The notes under the pieces are model-generated. The model had not been told where the DNA came from. It made no database searches and saw nothing but the letters and a program-made list of their open reading frames with translations. Position numbers and translations under genes: made by a program. Below, one piece after another: positions 62,591 to 64,000 of a stretch of DNA of 64,000 bases (position 1 is the first letter of the stretch; each line of letters begins with the position of its first letter). This stretch comes from JANQPX01 sp050633905 (GTDB lineage Bacteria; Pseudomonadota; Alphaproteobacteria; Geminicoccales; Geminicoccaceae): NCBI GenBank assembly GCA_050633905.1, contig JBOEHJ010000084.1, positions 68,094 through 132,093 on the forward strand, written 5' to 3'.

Positions 62591-64000
62591 ATGACGCCTA
62601 CGCCAACCATCAATCATAACCTTGCCCATCGTCGTGCTGATTTCTCCACCCTGTCCGAGGCTCTGGATTACGCGGCCAAGGGTGTCACCGGGCTGAACTT
62701 CTACTCCGCCCGATGCGAGCTGGTCTCAAGCCTGCCTTTTCCCCTGATGCGCGAACGCGCCGTTGGCATGGCGAGATCGCTGATCCAGACGGGGGTCGAA
62801 AAGATGTCGTCCGTGGTTCTTCTCGGTGATACTGACCCCGAGATCATCACGGCCTTTTTCGCCTGCCAATATGCAAGCCTCATTCCGGTGATCGTTCCGA
62901 TCCCAGCAAGCCTCGGTGGACGCGAAGCCTATGTCGCCTCGCTGAAACGCCTCCTTGCCAGCTCCAAAGCAACGGTAGCGATAGCACCCGAGGCCTATCT
63001 CGGCTTCCTGAAGGAAGCCGTGGCTGACCTGGATCAAGCGCCGATGGTCGGCACGCCCGGCGACTTTGCGGCGATGCCTGGTGACAAGGTCGATCCGCGC
63101 CCGTTTGGCCCCGATGATCCCTGTTATTTTCAATATTCCTCAGGCAGTACTCGCTGGCCGCTCGGCGTGGATGTACCACAGCGCTGCCTGATGGCGAACG
63201 CTCATGCGATCTCGACAGCCGGTCTCGACATTCAAGGGACCGATCGCGGCGTTTCCTGGTTGCCACTTTATCACGATATGGGGCTGGTCGGCTTCATGCT
63301 GGTGCCGCTGATGTGTCAGCTTTCGACGGATTATTTGGCGACCCGCGATTTCGCCAGACGGTCGCTGTCCTGGCTGCAGCTGTTCAACGACAATGGCGGT
63401 TCGCTCTCCTACAGCCCGACCTTCGGCTTTGATCTTTGTTGCCGGCGCGCCGCCAATAGCAGCTCATTCAAGGCTGATCTCAGCTCTTGGCGCGCGGCCG
63501 GCATCGGTGGCGATATGATCCAACCGCAAGTGATGCAGCGTTTCGTTGACGTGTTCGAACCCCATGGTTTCAAGCCAACCTCCTTTGTCCCAAGCTACGG
63601 CATGGCGGAGGCGACCTTGGCGGTGAGTTTTGCACCGCTCGAAAAAGGCCTCCATGTCGACATGATCGATCGCGAACGCCTGACCAACGACCAGGTCGCT
63701 GTTGCCGTTGCCGACAACGATACCACCGCCGATCGGCGCGGCTTCGTTTTTTGCGGCCCTGCCCTTCCGGGGCACGTTTTCGAGATCCGGGATCATACAG
63801 GTGCGGCCTTGCCGGATCGCAAAGTCGGGCGGATTTTTGTTAAGGGACCAAGCATCGCTGCTGGCTATTTCGGCGAGCCCGAAGCGACAGCCGAGGTCTT
63901 CAAGGATGGCTGGCTGGACACCGGCGATCTTGGCTATCTCGTCGATGGCGAGGTGGTGATCACCGGCCGCAGCAAGGATCTGATGATCATCAACGGCCGC
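62591..64000 (+). CDS. Fatty acyl-AMP ligase-like adenylating enzyme, 5' part
   Basis: The frame is open from ATG 62591 (AGGAAG four bases upstream; ATG 62537 is in frame but lacks a ribosome site) to the window end, giving 470 residues of an expected 550-600. ANL-superfamily motifs: YFQYSSGSTRWPLGV (nucleotide loop, about residue 182), WLPLYHDMGLVGFMLVP, SYGMAEATLAVSF, DGWLDTGDLGYLVDG and GRSKDLMIINGR. FQYSSGST and LPLYHDMGLVG are characteristic of FAALs, which adenylate fatty acids and load them onto acyl-carrier proteins rather than CoA. The gene continues past the window. Confidence 0.9.
   Translation, partial: MTPTPTINHNLAHRRADFSTLSEALDYAAKGVTGLNFYSARCELVSSLPFPLMRERAVGMARSLIQTGVEKMSSVVLLGDTDPEIITAFFACQYASLIPVIVPIPASLGGREAYVASLKRLLASSKATVAIAPEAYLGFLKEAVADLDQAPMVGTPGDFAAMPGDKVDPRPFGPDDPCYFQYSSGSTRWPLGVDVPQRCLMANAHAISTAGLDIQGTDRGVSWLPLYHDMGLVGFMLVPLMCQLSTDYLATRDFARRSLSWLQLFNDNGGSLSYSPTFGFDLCCRRAANSSSFKADLSSWRAAGIGGDMIQPQVMQRFVDVFEPHGFKPTSFVPSYGMAEATLAVSFAPLEKGLHVDMIDRERLTNDQVAVAVADNDTTADRRGFVFCGPALPGHVFEIRDHTGAALPDRKVGRIFVKGPSIAAGYFGEPEATAEVFKDGWLDTGDLGYLVDGEVVITGRSKDLMIINGR

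Overview
The window reads as chromosomal DNA from an alphaproteobacterium, probably a Rhodospirillales-like lineage. This is inferred from gene order (xseB-ispA-dxs-tlyA; recG divergent from sdhE-mfd), DUF502 and CC0125-type lipoprotein families, TRAP transporters and a GC content that looks like the high fifties (not counted). Two undetermined bases (nn) inside one gene show it is a draft assembly. There are about 45 convincing protein genes. I found no tRNA, rRNA, CRISPR array, integrase or transposase.

Layout: 1-3.9 kb holds the end of metF and a complete cobalamin-dependent metH. 4-10.3 kb holds a HEAT-repeat secreted protein and two divergent, internally duplicated TAXI solute-binding proteins with no TRAP permease nearby. 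10.5-16.8 kb holds msrB, a GST, dusA, a methyltransferase, a small secreted protein, a stand-alone ureE, tag and an Fpg/Nei-type glycosylase. 16.9-18.6 kb holds a class III aminotransferase with a probable aldehyde-dehydrogenase relic downstream. 19-23.7 kb holds a three-part secreted M28 peptidase, a lipoprotein and an HtrA-fold protein lacking its catalytic triad.

23.9-30.6 kb is a PQQ/quinoprotein accessory region: beta-propeller protein, two small secreted proteins, YHYH protein, then pqqBCD on the other strand behind a fused solute-binding/CX3CW protein. pqqA, pqqE and the quinoprotein dehydrogenase are absent. Next comes a large membrane PAS-GGDEF-EAL protein whose first 90 residues match the ethylene-binding domain of plant ETR1-type receptors, with Asp, Tyr, Pro, Cys and His at the same spacing. 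34.2-37.3 kb is a DctPQM TRAP transporter. It is followed by an aldo/keto reductase, a GST and a Crp/Fnr regulator. 40.1-44.8 kb is a GldA/F/G-like ABC export operon with a DUF4340 partner. 45-50 kb is the isoprenoid block (tlyA, dxs, ispA, xseB, HDAC-type deacylase). 50-57 kb is mfd, sdhE, recG and a DUF502 protein. 57.6-64 kb holds an unknown coiled-coil protein, pyrE, a TIR-membrane-sulfatase-modifying-factor protein, a Bcr/CflA exporter and the start of a fatty acyl-AMP ligase that runs off the end.

Two things stand out. One is the ethylene-receptor-like c-di-GMP protein. The other is a dispersed 19-bp motif (AATGAYGTGGTCACRCCAC as read on +) found at or just after stop codons of at least five unrelated genes, always in the sense orientation of the gene it follows. 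Several copies can form a small stem with a three-base loop. I do not recognise it.
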